A DNA stretch of 64,000 nt from Viridothelium virens. Its lineage: Eukaryota > Ascomycota > Dothideomycetes > Trypetheliales > Trypetheliaceae. The notes under the pieces were generated by a model. That model was not told the origin of the DNA. It saw only the letters and a list, made by a program, of their open reading frames with translations, and ran no database searches. The DNA lies in NCBI GenBank assembly GCA_010094025.1, contig ML991856.1:1-64000 (forward strand), written 5' to 3'. Within the stretch, counting starts at the first letter, position 1. Each line of letters opens with the position of its first letter. The position numbers and the translations under genes are program-made. Positions 48,658-61,529 of the stretch are shown piece by piece.

Positions 48658-51600
48658 TCACAGCCAACTTCCAGCCTTTCTAGTCTTTCCAACTCAGTTG
48701 CGCGAATTATAGGGCTTCCTCATCCCTTAGGTACTACCTCATCCACGTCGCTCAATTAAACATGTCCCTGGCTCAGGCTGTATCCTGTGTTCCTTCCTCC
48801 AAGAAAAAACAAAAACAAGGAACACGGCAGTGACACATGAACTGTACCAAGTTTGAGGATCTCGATTTAATTACGATCTGATACCTCCTTCTCCTCCACC
48901 CTTACAGAATGACTTTTATGTCTTACGAGCTCATAGAATTGGGTGGGCTTCACGGCGGCGGTGTTTGTGTTTTGTGCGAATTAGGGTGGTCTTCCTCGTT
49001 TGCATATGACGGGCACGACCCTTTTTTTTTCCTAACTCAGGGTACACATACGAGGCGTACGGTGGTGTGCACGGGACTCACCGCCTTGACGACGCCTCAC
49101 TCTTGCCTCTCTCGTCTGCTTTCCTGCATAGGGAACCATTGGGCTTTGGCTGCTGTTTTACCTAATCGCGTGGACATCTTTGGGCGCCTACTCATTGCTA
49201 TTTGTGGTTTTATTGGGATTTTTTTTTATTTGTCTGTCTCCTGCCCAGAAACAACGCGGATACCCAAAAGAGCAGGGGGAGTGTTGGGAAAGGGAAACTC
49301 GGGCGGCTGTTTGTTCTGGATCACGACATCATTGGTAAATGGACTCACGCTTTTCTTTTTGGATTGCATCATCATGTCTTGCTTTTCCCTTTTTTTTCCT
49401 GGGACCGATGAGCTGGCGAGCTGGCATGTGGAGAAAGGAAACGAAATCGACAAGGGGAGTTCTGCTTAGGGAGGGGAGGGTGGAGGCAGGGACCCAGGTG
49501 GCATTGGGCCGCAACTGCTAGAAGGAGCTACAGCGGTCGGCGACAGCTGTCATGAGCGGCTCTGTACCGCGGATCACGCTGGTCTTTGCGGAATCTAGGT
49601 GCGACGGCACTCTGCCCTGTACATACGCCTCATATTTTCTTTCTTTATTTCGGTGCGATGGCTGCCGCTGCCGCAGCAAGGTGCAGCGTTACCTTACAAC
49701 CATACACATAACTAAGGTAGCTAGCTAATTCTCCCACTCCGATGTCTCTCCGTAACTAGTCGCGTAGTAGCCAGTCTGACGCAAGGGATTCGCGCTAGAT
49801 CATCATCAAATGACTTGCATCAAGGAGACTGCCGGAGAGGCTGTAACCCAACATTATCGCGTTTTATAGGCAGGGTTGCTGACTCTCGACATGCTCCAAT
49901 GCCACCTCCAAAACCCCCCAGCCACGATTGCTCGTCCGCCTTAACAACATGGTACCTGGCTGCCTGGGCGTCAAAACCTGGTTCTTTACAATCCCGGCCC
50001 CTGGCGACCCCCGGCGAATTTTTTCGGAGGTTAGCAGACACCCTATGGACGATGGGACAGCGCCTGATCTGTGTGCTATCCATGGGGTTACGTACCCGCT
50101 AGCTGTATGTACTCTGTAACAGGCGGTCATTAGAGCACCCTTTCAGCCGACCGGGTTCATATAATTCCAAAATGGAATGAGGACTTTCCGAAAGGGCACG
50201 GATCCTAAATTTGGGCAGCCTTAATTTTTTTTTCTTTGCAAGCGTGAGGGGCCATAGATAGGCAAGCGTCGGCTGTCGTCAACTTAGGAGGACGAAGATC
50301 GCCTCTCCCTCTGCACCGCCACGAGGGCCAGAGTCTCTTCGGACGGAACTCCGCCCGCGGAAAAAGGCGATATGTACCTAGTAGGTAGGTGGTGTGGTGA
50401 TGATGACCCCACAATACCTCCCGTTCGGTTCCTTTTTTCTCAAGCCTGCGGCTGCGTGCATGACGGTGGAGGCGGCGAAAGGGACGAGGCGCTGTGGTGC
50501 TATGGTGATGCATCGTGGCAGCCAAGCTGTAAAAGTTCTAGACATGTGTTTTGCATCTGGAAGGCGCCTTGCTCCCTCCTCCCGGCTCCATGGCTTTGGG
50601 TAGATGCTAGCGGATGATCATGGACGCTTGCGAACAAATCGGTGGCAGGCGGCCGGGGCTGGCCTAGCCAAGCGTACGTGGCGCCCTCCAAGGGATCATT
50701 AGGATTCAGTGAACAGCTGAAAAGCTCTATTATGGGTTGCTGTTTCCGGTAGGGCGGGCGAACAATGATATCAAGGCCACCACGGCGGCCGCGACTCTGT
50801 CACACGTGTGTGTGGTACGTGATGCGACAGACGTGGTGGTCTTGCGCCACCAGTTGAAGAGAACAGGGTGCAAATGTTGGTTTGTACCCTTTTCCTTGCA
50901 GATCACAAAACCACACTGGTGGAGAAATGCTACATATCCGCGGCTAGAGCTACGAATTGTTGCTTTTAATGCCTGATTTTGGATTCAATATACATGGCGA
51001 ATCCCGCCAACATTAGACCTCGAGATCTGCGTGCTGATGATCCTTTGAGCACGGCCTCAAGAGATCTGAGCAAGGAATCTGACTCCATGTAGGACTGGCG
51101 AGCTTCAATGGCGTTTGATGGATATCTAGATCTATATCTGCAGATCTCGATAGTCCCATTAGCGCGCATGGATACTTTGCAATGTCTCCAGTTTTTTGGG
51201 CAAAAATTGCCATGAGAACTGGATCTTCACCTTACTACAGAGTACATGCGCCAATACTTGCCAAAAGACGGCTATTACTGCAGCACTGAACGACTGATCG
51301 CCCTCGATTCGATAAGTTCCCGCAAGTTCTCGGCTATACTGATTTGTTTTCTACCATGCCTCCCGTCTACCCGAGGAACCCGCGGTTGAGATCATCCTAG
51401 ATGATCAAAGACGCCAGAACTGGATATATTTACCGATGGAGGCTCTTGATATAGCTTGAGAGGTATTCCATCAATCCCTGGGCCGCTCTTAGCGGGATTC
51501 TGGATGTACGATTCCTGTGGGGTCTAGTTTGAGTAGTTCAGCTCACGGAGGGTAGTACACGCCATGCTGGATGGCCCTCAGTAGAGACTATTGGGCCGGA

Positions 51601-52425
51601 AGTATCTCGAGAAGGACGCAGCCGCTTCCAGCTTTACCTGCGCCATTGGGTTTCATACCTCCCGGGATGATCAAAGAACCTCTCGCGAGACGAGCAGAAC
51701 TGATGCAGGCAAAGTCGGGATCCGATATCGGACCTCAAAGAGAAGTCGACAATCATCACAGAGTCTTAGAACGTCTCTCGACTCGACCTCAGCCCCAGAT
51801 CTTCATATGCATGCTTTTGCTTATGTCGTACGACTTCAGCTGAACCCCGCGCGGCCTCCCCGCATCTGATGACGAGACGCACCTCCTCTGCGAAGGCAAT
51901 TTGGATCTGAGCTGATGCACAACACCTGAGCTAGTAGTCAGACAAATTTTTCGTGATGCATGTGTGGTGCAAAGATGAAACACACGTCCCGACTAGCATT
52001 ACCTAGCGGACGCCATGCGGATAACTGAACGCAATTAGCGATCAATTAATCCAAATGACGAACTATGTCAGCCTTCTACGTACGCATCGTAGTCAGACAT
52101 GTTCGCATTTATCAGTAGACCAAATGGGAAGTCGTCTCAGGCGATAACGAGAATCAGCATCAACGCCTTCAAGTTTGGCAATCTCGTTACAGAGCATGGA
52201 CTTCTAGAAGTACGAGCAACATACTAATCATTTCACCTGTAGCGCAGTGCGTGAAGGTAAAAAGAGAAGAGCGATTAATCAATATCAGGGTACCACCGCC
52301 CGAAGATCAGACTCTCTACTACGGCATGCCTTAGATATACGATGGCCTTATGTCGCCTTATCATTAGCCACATTGTAAAGATATCGAATGTCGAATCTCA
52401 GAAAAAATAGAAACAGAGAAGCCTT
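48658..52425. other. 3.8-kb stretch without a recognised gene
   Basis: It begins with the 3' flank of the Gln-rich gene. An ATG-started 186-codon frame (48909-49469, +) has two hydrophobic stretches but no family resemblance and lies in T-rich DNA, so I do not call it. A CCTAGTAGGTAGGT patch is at about 50,378. I saw no transposase, RNA gene or other structure. Confidence 0.5.
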
Positions 52426-53251
52426 CTAGTCCTTACGAGTATAGTTGCCTGCATTCTTACTCCGGGCACTCCTCACGCTCGGAGGGACGAACTGAAGGAC
52501 TCTCATAGAGTCTGTTACCTCGTCAATATCAGTAGACTCACGCAATCCGGTATTCGAGCTCCTATCAGCAGTCGCTACTTTTTGATGCAGCATGGGTCTG
52601 GCCTTAGGACCGGGTTTGAAGCTTGGCACATTCGGCGTAGTCTGTGACCGTAACATCGTGGTGCGATTGTCCATGCCATCGTTGACGATGAAGAAGTCAT
52701 AATGCTACGATGAATCAGCGAATACAGGTCATCGCGAGACATACAAGAGGCATACTCGGGGAAAGTGATGTTTGTCGATGAGATGGAGTCGCCGCTTGTG
52801 CGGTGCTGAGCAAACACGGTCACAGTCTTCCACAAAACACCTGTACTTGAAGGGAGTCATTCCTCGTATCTTGGAATCGCAATAGCTCATTCTCGCATAC
52901 CGTCTTCTCGCCCTTTTCCCTTCGTATCTCGTTCAATGGGTCGTGGTTCTCTGCGATGTGGAGGCCTAGGAAATGGTCTGAAGGAAGATTTCTACGACAA
53001 TCAAGGCAACGATGTGTATGCTCCTTCTGGTAGTGGTTCTCGAACTCTCCAATTGAGGTGAAAGAGATAGGCTCATGGGGAGGAAGTTGACAGGATATTA
53101 AATTGGCGTCCTTTGAGTTGGAGGCCTCTTCCCCCAGCTGCACATACTTGGCCGGCGAGCTTGCTACTCCTTGAGAATCCGATTCTGAACTTTCCTCATC
53201 GGATGTGGCGGTTGAAGCTGTGGACCTCGATCTTGACCGCTTATTAGACAT
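52426..53251 (-). CDS. C2H2 zinc-finger protein, ZNF511-like
   Basis: Three exons (52901-53251, 52756-52845, 52426-52704) join in frame to 239 residues. The N-terminus is Ser/Arg-rich. Then come Cys/His finger segments: a first finger in FENHYQKEHTHRCLDCRRNLPSDHFLGLHIAENHD (given here by its ends, Cys-x2-Cys ... His-x4-His) and a second in KTYRCFVEDCDRVC...HLIDKHHFP. It is followed by the family hallmark HYDFFIVNDGMDNRTTML. This arrangement matches the ZNF511 family found across fungi and animals, whose molecular role is little defined. It is divergent with the EST1-like gene across about 330 bp. The open frame continues upstream of 53251, but the chosen ATG fits the family. Confidence 0.82.
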
Positions 53252-53580
53252 GTTACTGCTGCCGGTGATGTCCGTGTGTGAGGAAGATCGATGGAAGAAA
53301 ACGGAGTTCCCGATTCTCCGCTTTACTCCTTCGGGAAGAACGACAACAAATCTAGGCGAGTAACTTGCAGCATAGTGCATGGACAGATTGATGAAAACCT
53401 GTGACTGACGATCCACAGACGGGATTCCTAAGGTTTCGGGACACTTGCAGGATTGAATTATCTGCTGGTTTTGTCCTGGACCCTGTTCATGCTTACCCTG
53501 CTTTACTAAGAGCTCTTGATATCCTTGCCGAAACAACAGCTAATGGCTGGAAGATAACGACTTGACGCTTAGGAGTCAGG
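53252..53580. promoter_or_regulatory. Divergent promoter of ZNF511-like and EST1-like genes
   Basis: Only 329 bp separate the two divergent starts, so this is a compact bidirectional promoter. No specific site is assigned. Confidence 0.55.
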
Positions 53581-55137
53581 ATGCAAGGACGAGAAGACGA
53601 TCCTGTTGGTTTTAGTCAACTCGCATCCCAGCAGATCGACCATTTCAACAAGCAGCTAGACGCTGGCGTGAAGCTTTTAGATATAGTCGCGTCACTGAAG
53701 GCTGTTTGTGAGGCCGTGAGTGTAGCACTTTCCCATGAATTCTTCGCTGGAGCTGTCGAGAATCTCGAGGGGAGGCTCTGGGCGGTGCATACTGCACTCA
53801 ATCAGCGTTTTCGAGAAGCCTTCAAGAGACAGGATGCGACCGGAGAGACAAACCTCGCAAAAATATACCTCAAGTTCATCAAGTCCAGTCAGTGCTACTA
53901 TCGAGATCATATCCGTGAACTAAACCATCGTTTCGGATGCGAGGAATTTGCGGTTCTTACAACACCTTCGTCACTCATAAAGGATGGCCTGCAAAAGAGT
54001 GAGCATATTGACAAGGACCTTAGGAACTTTGTCCTTGTTTCTTGCTACGATTCTCTAATAGCACTTGGAGATCTATCTCGTTGGAGAGAGCTGCTTTTTC
54101 CTGGGAGCTCTGTCAGCTGGAGTCCGGCTCGAAGTGCTTATTACCTTGCCAGCTTGATCTGTCCAGAGTCAGGCGAACATCATCATCAACTGGCATTGAC
54201 TTTCATCGCGGAAGAAGATCACTTCAATGCTCTGTACCATCTCTCTCGCTCTCGTTCGACCCTGCCTCAAAACGATATCAATCTGCGAAGGGAAATTCGG
54301 AAAATTTCTGCAGCAGATGAGAGTAATGTCCTCAAGGATAGCATATCACGCCATCAAGATCCTGGGAACACAGCTTCCTTAGTCGCGGCTGTTATCAACG
54401 CATACTGTATCTATTTCTCTAGGAAAGAGCTCGATCAGTTTGCTTTAACCATGAGTGAAGAGTTTTTCGAACTCTCAACTTCGATTCTGAGATCTGACGT
54501 CCGCGAGGAGATGTGCAATTTGCCCATCATTCGAATGGTCATTATGACCATTGCCATGGAGCAGTCGCATCCAATATTTTCGCATTACAACCTCAGGTTC
54601 TGTACCATTCTATTCGACGCTTTCTTTGACGAGTTCATGAACACGCAGGAGTCGCTCGACAGCTCGTATATCCATTCACTATGGGCCGAAAAGCTTTCCA
54701 AGCATGCTCAATACCTACTTCACCCAATTCGAATCCATAGTCTTTGGTTGGTGACAAACTGTGAATCACTCAGAGGAAACCGAAAGGACAAATACACTAC
54801 AAGGAATGCCTGGAGATCTTATGCCAAGATATTGACGTTGCTAGCAAATGAGTTCCCGTTGGAAGAATTGCCTACGGTTGATTATCTACTCGAAGAGGAC
54901 GAAGAGACTCTTGGACTATCATCATTGCTCAGTGAGGAGACATCAAGGATCTGGAAGAATGGATCACGATACAAGTCGCGGATGCGGGAGGAATTGACAA
55001 AATTGACACCAGAGATAGAATCTTTAGCTCGTATACGGGATCTCTTGATTGACGGGCTTGGACTTGCGCTCGAGGCGGAAGCACCGCTTCGACTGGATGG
55101 GACGACATTCTCTTATGATGCTTCTCATGATACCTGA
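53581..55137 (+). CDS. EST1/SMG7-like DNA/RNA-binding-domain protein
   Basis: A single uninterrupted frame of 518 codons from an ATG. The N-terminal third is helical, like the 14-3-3-like region of EST1/SMG5-7 proteins (AVENLEGRLWAVHTALN; YLKFIKSSQCYYRDHIREL). The centre carries the recognisable EST1 repeat-type segments SARSAYYLASLICPESGEHHHQLALTF and EEDHFNALYHLSRS. The later part has WRSYAKILTLLANEFPLEE and a DYLLEEDEETLGLSSL motif similar to the acidic LPED-type motif of the family. Family members act in telomerase recruitment or nonsense-mediated mRNA decay. This one is short and lacks a PIN domain, so SMG7/Ebs1-like is more likely than SMG6-like. Identification rests on these segments only. 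Confidence 0.65.
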   Translation: MQGREDDPVGFSQLASQQIDHFNKQLDAGVKLLDIVASLKAVCEAVSVALSHEFFAGAVENLEGRLWAVHTALNQRFREAFKRQDATGETNLAKIYLKFIKSSQCYYRDHIRELNHRFGCEEFAVLTTPSSLIKDGLQKSEHIDKDLRNFVLVSCYDSLIALGDLSRWRELLFPGSSVSWSPARSAYYLASLICPESGEHHHQLALTFIAEEDHFNALYHLSRSRSTLPQNDINLRREIRKISAADESNVLKDSISRHQDPGNTASLVAAVINAYCIYFSRKELDQFALTMSEEFFELSTSILRSDVREEMCNLPIIRMVIMTIAMEQSHPIFSHYNLRFCTILFDAFFDEFMNTQESLDSSYIHSLWAEKLSKHAQYLLHPIRIHSLWLVTNCESLRGNRKDKYTTRNAWRSYAKILTLLANEFPLEELPTVDYLLEEDEETLGLSSLLSEETSRIWKNGSRYKSRMREELTKLTPEIESLARIRDLLIDGLGLALEAEAPLRLDGTTFSYDASHDT

Positions 55138-55288
55138 TATTCAATGGCTTGTTTCAGTGAATCAACGCTGAATATGTTGAATATTATTATATGTTGAATA
55201 TTATGCAGCACTTTTACGGTGTCTGCTATACTACAATGCTTCTATCACGATGAGGTCATGTCCAGTCATTCGTCGTTCCAACATAATC

Positions 55289-56536
55289 TTAGGACGCGTA
55301 CGTCTTCTTTGGGAACGGATACGAGGGCCCGAGCTCTCTTATACTCAGACTCGCCAGCCAATGTCCCATGTCAATGCATGTCTCCAATGGCTTTCCCTGC
55401 GTTATTCCTGCAACAAAGCCTCCGGCAAATGCATCACCGGCTCCATTCGTATCCGTAATTTCAGACTTTGAAATCGCATGCACGGGGAACTCCTTCAGTG
55501 TCGGCTTGCCTCCTGACGCATCAGTTGTCGCTACAATTGTAGGATCCGTGCCCTGTGTGATGATAGCTATCCTCGAACGTTTTGTGTTCTTCTTGGGTAA
55601 TGATGCAAGATGAGAAGCAATCTCGGGTATCGACGTGGTAGATAGGCCATGGGATTTAGCATACGCCAAAGCTTCGGTCTCATTGCCAACGACGTAGTCC
55701 CAGTAAGGCGCCGTTTGGTCGAGTGGGTCTTTGAAGAATTCGGGAATGAACGGTGCGGAAAGGGATAGCATGAAGATCTGTCCAATGCATCAGCTGTCTC
55801 CTTCAATTTAAGGCAGTCGAGATCTGTCCGCACCTTGTCCTTGGCTGCCGCTTCCTCTGCCAACGCTAGGATAGCCGGTGGGCTCACAGTCAAATGAAAA
55901 CCTCCAACATAGAATACTTTCGCGGCCTCGGCGTATTTCCATACCTCTGGGCTCTTCAAATGATCGATCTTGTAGCAGTTCGCCGCTGCCAAATCAGTGC
56001 ACATACTCCGATCATGGCCGGTGATCACGACACCACAGCGCCCCGTCGGCTGAGTCTCGTCGTAGCGGTACACTACTTTGAGTCCCACATCCTTAGCAGC
56101 AGACTCGAGGGTTTCGGCGAATTTGTCGCGGCCGACGCAGCCAATGTAGACAACGGAATCAGGAGGAAGGATATACTAATCGCGAAACGTCCTCGTGAGC
56201 CAATTGCTCTCTCCATCAAGTTTGTATTTCACTGGTTGGGGCAGGGGAAATACCTGTGCGCCTCGAGCAGTGTTCTGTGCGGCTCCGCCGGCGATGAGCT
56301 TCGCTTTGCGGGACAGCAAGTCCTCATAGATGCCCATGTGCTTCTCTTCTGCTAGAATCGCATCGTTGGCTTTGAGCCCGTATTTTTGGAGCAAGGCTTC
56401 GTCTCTACATAAAAGCACGTGCTGTTAGCAAATAACATAGCTGAGTGGAAGGGATGAAAGAGACAGACCCGGTCGCCTGAATATCTAGCAATGGATTCTC
56501 CAAGCAGAGCAGCTCATAGTTACCTCCGGAAGCCAT
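55289..56536 (-). CDS. Adenosine kinase (PfkB family)
   Basis: Four exons (56469-56536, 56254-56404, 55834-56175, 55289-55777) join in frame to 349 residues, the normal length. It phosphorylates adenosine to AMP with ATP, recycling adenosine released by the methylation cycle. Motifs: NPLLDIQATG at the N-terminus; the glycine-rich GGAAQNTARGAQ; VVYIGCVGRDKFAETL; YVGGFHLTVSPP; and the PfkB signature DTNGAGDAFAGGFVAG, whose Asp is the catalytic base. It ends ELGPSYPFPKKTY as in fungal and animal enzymes. All key residues are intact. It converges with the EST1-like gene. Confidence 0.95.
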
Positions 56537-57061
56537 CTTGGAATTAGAAACAGTTATTCAATTGCAGAGAAGTGGGGTGGATGTGTGATGTTTGGCATGT
56601 GGGACAGACGACAATATTATTTTGCGCCAGATGCGGGGTGGGACTCGGGGTCCGTAAGCCAAAAAGAGCCCCCCATACATCTGCAAGGGGGTGGCGGAGA
56701 ATAGTTTCAAATGATATTTTGAATGGGGCAATCCTCAGGTCCTCGTAGCAGCACAGTGGACAAACGGGACGGATTATCTTGCATCAGACACTGGAAAACA
56801 CGAGTTGGCGATATACCTAGGTCATGAAATGCAACTTGACAATGGCGTCCCTGCTTGCCAGAAGTACTCGACGCGATTAATACGTTGCCAAGCTCACCAC
56901 TGCTGAACGTACATTTAACCTCCGCTCGTAATTAAGAACTTCGCCAATAAAACAAGGGCTGAATTGAATATGGACCAAGCGCAGAAATCATGCACGAGAC
57001 TCAAACGCGAGGTTAACGACCTGACGAGAGCCTGCAAAGAACACCCTCTCTCACCACACTT
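56537..57061. other. Adenosine kinase promoter and rav1 3' flank
   Basis: About 525 bp with no recognised coding content. It must contain the adenosine kinase promoter. Confidence 0.55.
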
Positions 57062-60000
57062 CTAAAACCCAAACGAGTCCAGCAAACTATTCGCATCCGG
57101 CTCCTGAAACGTCTTCGGCGTCGGCGGTGGCGCTGCCGCTTGCTTCACCTGCTTCTGCTGCCGCTCCTCCTCCACCACCGCCTCCTTCTGCTCCGCACTC
57201 GCAAACCCCGCGCGGATCGGACTCGGCAAGTCAGCCACGACCAGCGAACTTCGCCGCCGGAGCATCTTTCTGGGATCAATATCCTTGATGTCGAAGTTGC
57301 CATTCAGCGCTGATGGAGGCGGCCGAGTCCGCACAGGCGACGTCACCTTTGCAGTCGTAGTACTAGTGGTCGTGGAAGTGCCATCGAGGGAAGCAGGAGA
57401 AGTAGGGAGGACGGTGGAGGTGGATGTTGAGGTCGGAGGAGGGGGGAGGAATTCCCAGTTGCGGACGAGGTCGAGGGCGAGGAGGTCGCAGCCCATGCGG
57501 CCGTAAAGGCGGGCGGTGTGAGTGACGAAGTCCCATTCCTCGCGGGGAGGGACCATGGCGGCACCTTTGAGGGTTTGGAGCGATTTTTCGCGGAGGAGTT
57601 TGTAGAGGACGACGAGAGCGGGGTCGTCGGTGAGGAAGGATTTGGCTTGGAGGTTGCCGGCTGGTGAGCCCGGGGGTGAGAGAAGGGTGTGGATGGGGGA
57701 CTGGGCAAGTAGATCGTTAGATGATTTTCTGCATTCCCAAGTTGGTAAGTTCGCTCACCACTAGGGCTCTCACAGCCCTGTCGCGTTGTTGCAACATCCA
57801 GAATGCCCAGGTGGCCTGCCATCGATTTCCCTCTTCTGCGGCTAATGGTAAGACTTTTTCTACGAGAAAGCTTCGAAGGACGGGGCCGTTATCGCCTTCG
57901 TAGACACGGGCTACTGCAATGGCAAGCTGTATATCGCCCATCTGATTGGCAAGGACACTAACGGCATCCTTTAAACTGTCGGCAAGGAGAAAGAAACTGG
58001 CAGCGTACTCTTTTTGGTACAATTAGTAGGCGTAAGGCAGGAGGTTATGAGATTTCTGACTGACCAAACCTGCGCTTCCCCATTAATGCGTACGCATTCT
58101 TTTGCGCAGCTACCTTCCACCGCTGTTCTTGGAAATTGTTGGCGAGAAGCCTTTGAGTCGCGCCTTGCTCCCTGCTCCATGTCGCCATTCGCCAGAGGCC
58201 GACAAGTACAGCTTTCTTCCGCAGGGCAAGGTAGTAAAGACTACAGTCCACGGGGTTCTTTTCATCAGTCTTGGTGTATTCATTTCGAGCAATTACCTCG
58301 AATTGTGCTTTCTGCATGGATGAGAATTAGCCCGATTTAGAACTGCCGAATCTGGCACTGATGTGTGACATACCAGTGCGTTGATATCACTCATCCACAT
58401 AAACATGCCACTTTCTTTTGCGTGCTTCCAAAGCATTCGCGAGTTGAAATGCCTGTTGACCAGGTCGACCAAGATATCCTGGCTACCGCTGTGATATGCC
58501 CACGTAATCTCACGCCAAGAGATTGATGACGATTCGTCCAAATGCTTGCTGCTTGATAAAATGACATGCTGGCGAAAGAAAAGTAGGAACCGGGCCGCGT
58601 TGTCATCAATCGAGCGTCGATGCTTCTCAACCGTTCCCATACATTCAATAATATCGGCTAGACGAAATTGCTCTTGGCTTGATAGCAAAGGTACTTTGGT
58701 TTCAGTAAGCTTCTCATTCAGCGCTGCAGCTACTTCTTCCGTGACCGCACTTGGCTTTTCATCCTCGGTAAAATCAATGTAAGAAGTACGCCTGTTTTTC
58801 ACCGGAGCAATGTAGTGTTCCTATAGCTCATCAGAGACGGTGACGTTTCAAATACCGAAATACTTACCATGTTCTCTTCGACGAAGAATTGAGCAGGTTG
58901 GTCTAGCAAGGGATCCAGGTGGTCGCCTTCCGTGAAGAACTTGAGCTTCTGGAGTAGCTCAATAATGATAGCTTGCATTTGAGATATTTTCCCAGCCAGT
59001 AGACACTGTGAAACAAATTGCGGGTGGTATGCAGGCAGAGGTCCATTAAGTCGACTGACCACGGTGAACATATCCTGTAATTTCCTCTCATGAGCTGTGA
59101 GCCGAAGATCGGGTACCAGGCTTTCAGAGAGCGTGACATGCTTATCGTGAATAAAAAGCTGATTTCCTGCGCCGATGACTAGATTGCCACTGCCGAGCCA
59201 GACGGAGTCTCCAATAGGATGAGGAGTGAGGTCGCGCAGTCGTATTTCTCTGATCGAAGCCCATGATGGACCAGCTTCTAGATAGTCGTATCGAAGCTGA
59301 CAGTAAATGATTACGCTGTGCGGGAATCCGACAGAGAGTATAGACTGACTGTCTGGTGTCGTCGCCCAGTCGAGATCCTGGATCGGCCCACTGCCTTCGA
59401 AATGCTCCTTATACTCAAGCTGTTGACTTCTGGTATCCCATATCGTTAGAGTAGTCTTCTCCGAATCGACGATTGCAGCTTTGCGGATAGATGAGCCACT
59501 TGCTAAAGATGGATCTTGAATCCCAGTCTCAACACTGGATGTTTGTAGCCAGTCAATCTTCCTCCTCCTGCGGTCAACCTTTGCTGTCCACGATTTGACG
59601 ACGCCAGATCTGGTGTAAGATATTGCAACGTCGCGAGCAAAGGTATCGAGGAAGCCTGAGATGACCGGTGTGGAGCCTGCTGGATCAACGGGCAATACAA
59701 ATGCCAAATCATCTCCAGACCCAAGATCGACTGTGCAGAACTGTTTCAATGAAATAGCTTGACTTTGCCGTCGCTGTCCCTTCGAGCTGGATTCTGATGG
59801 CATGATGACTTCCCAAACGATGCCCTTCATTTCAGAGCTCACTGTAGCAACATGTGCAATGGATTTTTCTGTCTCAAGTTCCGGTAACAGAATCAAGCAT
59901 AAGGGCTTTCCGCGCACTGTATATGGACAATCTGCCACTTTGATAGCCGTCCTCTCTCTTGTATCCCAGAGAGAAATTTTGTCGTGATGAAGAAGGATGA

Positions 60001-61529
60001 CGAAGCTTCCCTCTTGCAGAACACACGTACGGTGAATATGTTCGGAGATGTCAATAATGCTCTGTCGATGCAGAGTCGTGCTTGAAGCTGAAGCTTTCTG
60101 TACCCAGACTATAGTCTCACCATGCTCAGTGCGCGAGACGAGAGCTTGCCCGCTCACCGTTCGGTTGACTTTCTTGATAGCTCCGGAATGGCCGGTCCAC
60201 GTAGATTCCACGTGAAGTCTGTTCTTTTGTGGAGAAGGGTCGAATAGCTTATCGATGCCTCCTTCAAGCCAATCAATACGCCCATCAAAATGATGGACTA
60301 GCAAAGAAAAGCCGCTACCTTTGCCTTCTCCACAAACTGGATAAAGTTGAACATTATCAGCGGAATTCCCATTATTGAATCCCAGATGCAGCCGCACCCC
60401 ATCACTGTGAACGATGTTGAAGACGTCTGTAGTTTTTCTTGTTTTGCACCCGACGTTCTCAAGTCCCCAGGCAGACATATGACCCCTATCATCCAGCACT
60501 ACGCAGACTTCCGGACACATGTTTGCAACATCCGTTAGATGCCCGATGGCATATTGTTCCTTTTCTTCTTCAGATGCATGCTCCACAGCGCGTTCCGTCG
60601 CTAGTCGTAGGTCTTTGCTATCTAATATGAAGGCAAATCGCTTCTTGGATTGCTCGGCCAGCGATATCGATCGGGGCTGAATGGAGTCCACCAAATTGAT
60701 TTCAGCCCAAAGTTGCAGTATCTGCAGGCCATGTGGATCCATTGCCGTCCACACCCGTAACTTACTGTCGGCACATAGCGTAAATAGTACATGTTCAATT
60801 TGCTGCTCTTTATGAAGCGGCTTCCGCCAGTGGATGCCCGTGACAGAAGTCGGATGTGCGAGGTATGCGTAATCGAACCGTACGTCCGAGGTGCCAAACG
60901 ACAATCGTCTCCATAACTTCACAAGACGATCACGGAAGCCAGTGGAGGCGATAAGACTTGCATCGTAAGAAAATTGGGCAAACTTGACAGGATTGGCCAA
61001 TGGCTTTCTCCAGATTTGTTCCGTCCCGTTGTTTGTCGAATACAGAATGAGCGAAGAGGCACCAACCAAGATCTCCTCCTCAATACCCCAGGAGAGAGTG
61101 CTTAGAGGAGCGAGATTTGGGTCCGGCTCTACCGTACATTGCAGAGACCACTGCACGACTGTTACTCACAGCCATCAATCTTGACAGTGCCATCGACATA
61201 CCTTCAACGCATCCTCTCTCTGACCATATGGTTTATAGATGTGAACAACCTTGTGGGTGCATACTGCGATCCTGCCAGAGACCTCATCGATAGTCACCGC
61301 AATGAGCTCCTCCTCTTCTTCATGGTATATCGTTTGCAGAACATCGTGAGGGCCACCGAGGATAATGAGTGCATAGCCGGAAACATAAGCCTACCACTGT
61401 AAGTAAAGAAAATCGCAAGCCAAAATACTGCGCATGGGTGTGGCTTACTATAATTTGTTTGCTATCCCAGAGCGCGGTACTGATGGCCTGAAGCTTTGCG
61501 GCGGGCTTGCCTGGGAGAACGGCTCGCAT
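57062..61529 (-). CDS. rav1: RAVE complex subunit Rav1 (V-ATPase assembly regulator)
   Basis: Seven exons (61449-61529, 61202-61390, 58868-61150, 58374-58820, 58065-58311, 57759-58009, 57062-57700) join in frame to 1378 residues, as expected for fungal Rav1. The N-terminal half is a double WD40 beta-propeller (segments TGFRDRLVKLWRR, ADSKLRVWTAMDP, HHDKISLWDTRERTAI). The C-terminal half is the Rav1p_C/DmX-like alpha-helical domain (LLFFRQHVILSSSKHLDESS; EITWAYHSGSQDILVDLV; LYYLALRKKAVLVGLWR; ARVYEGDNGPVL). With Skp1 and Rav2 it reassembles V1 and Vo sectors of the vacuolar ATPase at endosomes and vacuoles. The C-terminal 150 residues are low-complexity, ending SLLDSFGF. Confidence 0.94.

Noticed and set aside
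48909-49469. 186-codon plus-strand frame with an ATG
   Set aside because: Hydrophobic stretches come from T-rich DNA. It has no family resemblance and lies just after the Gln-rich gene, so it is probably 3' flank.
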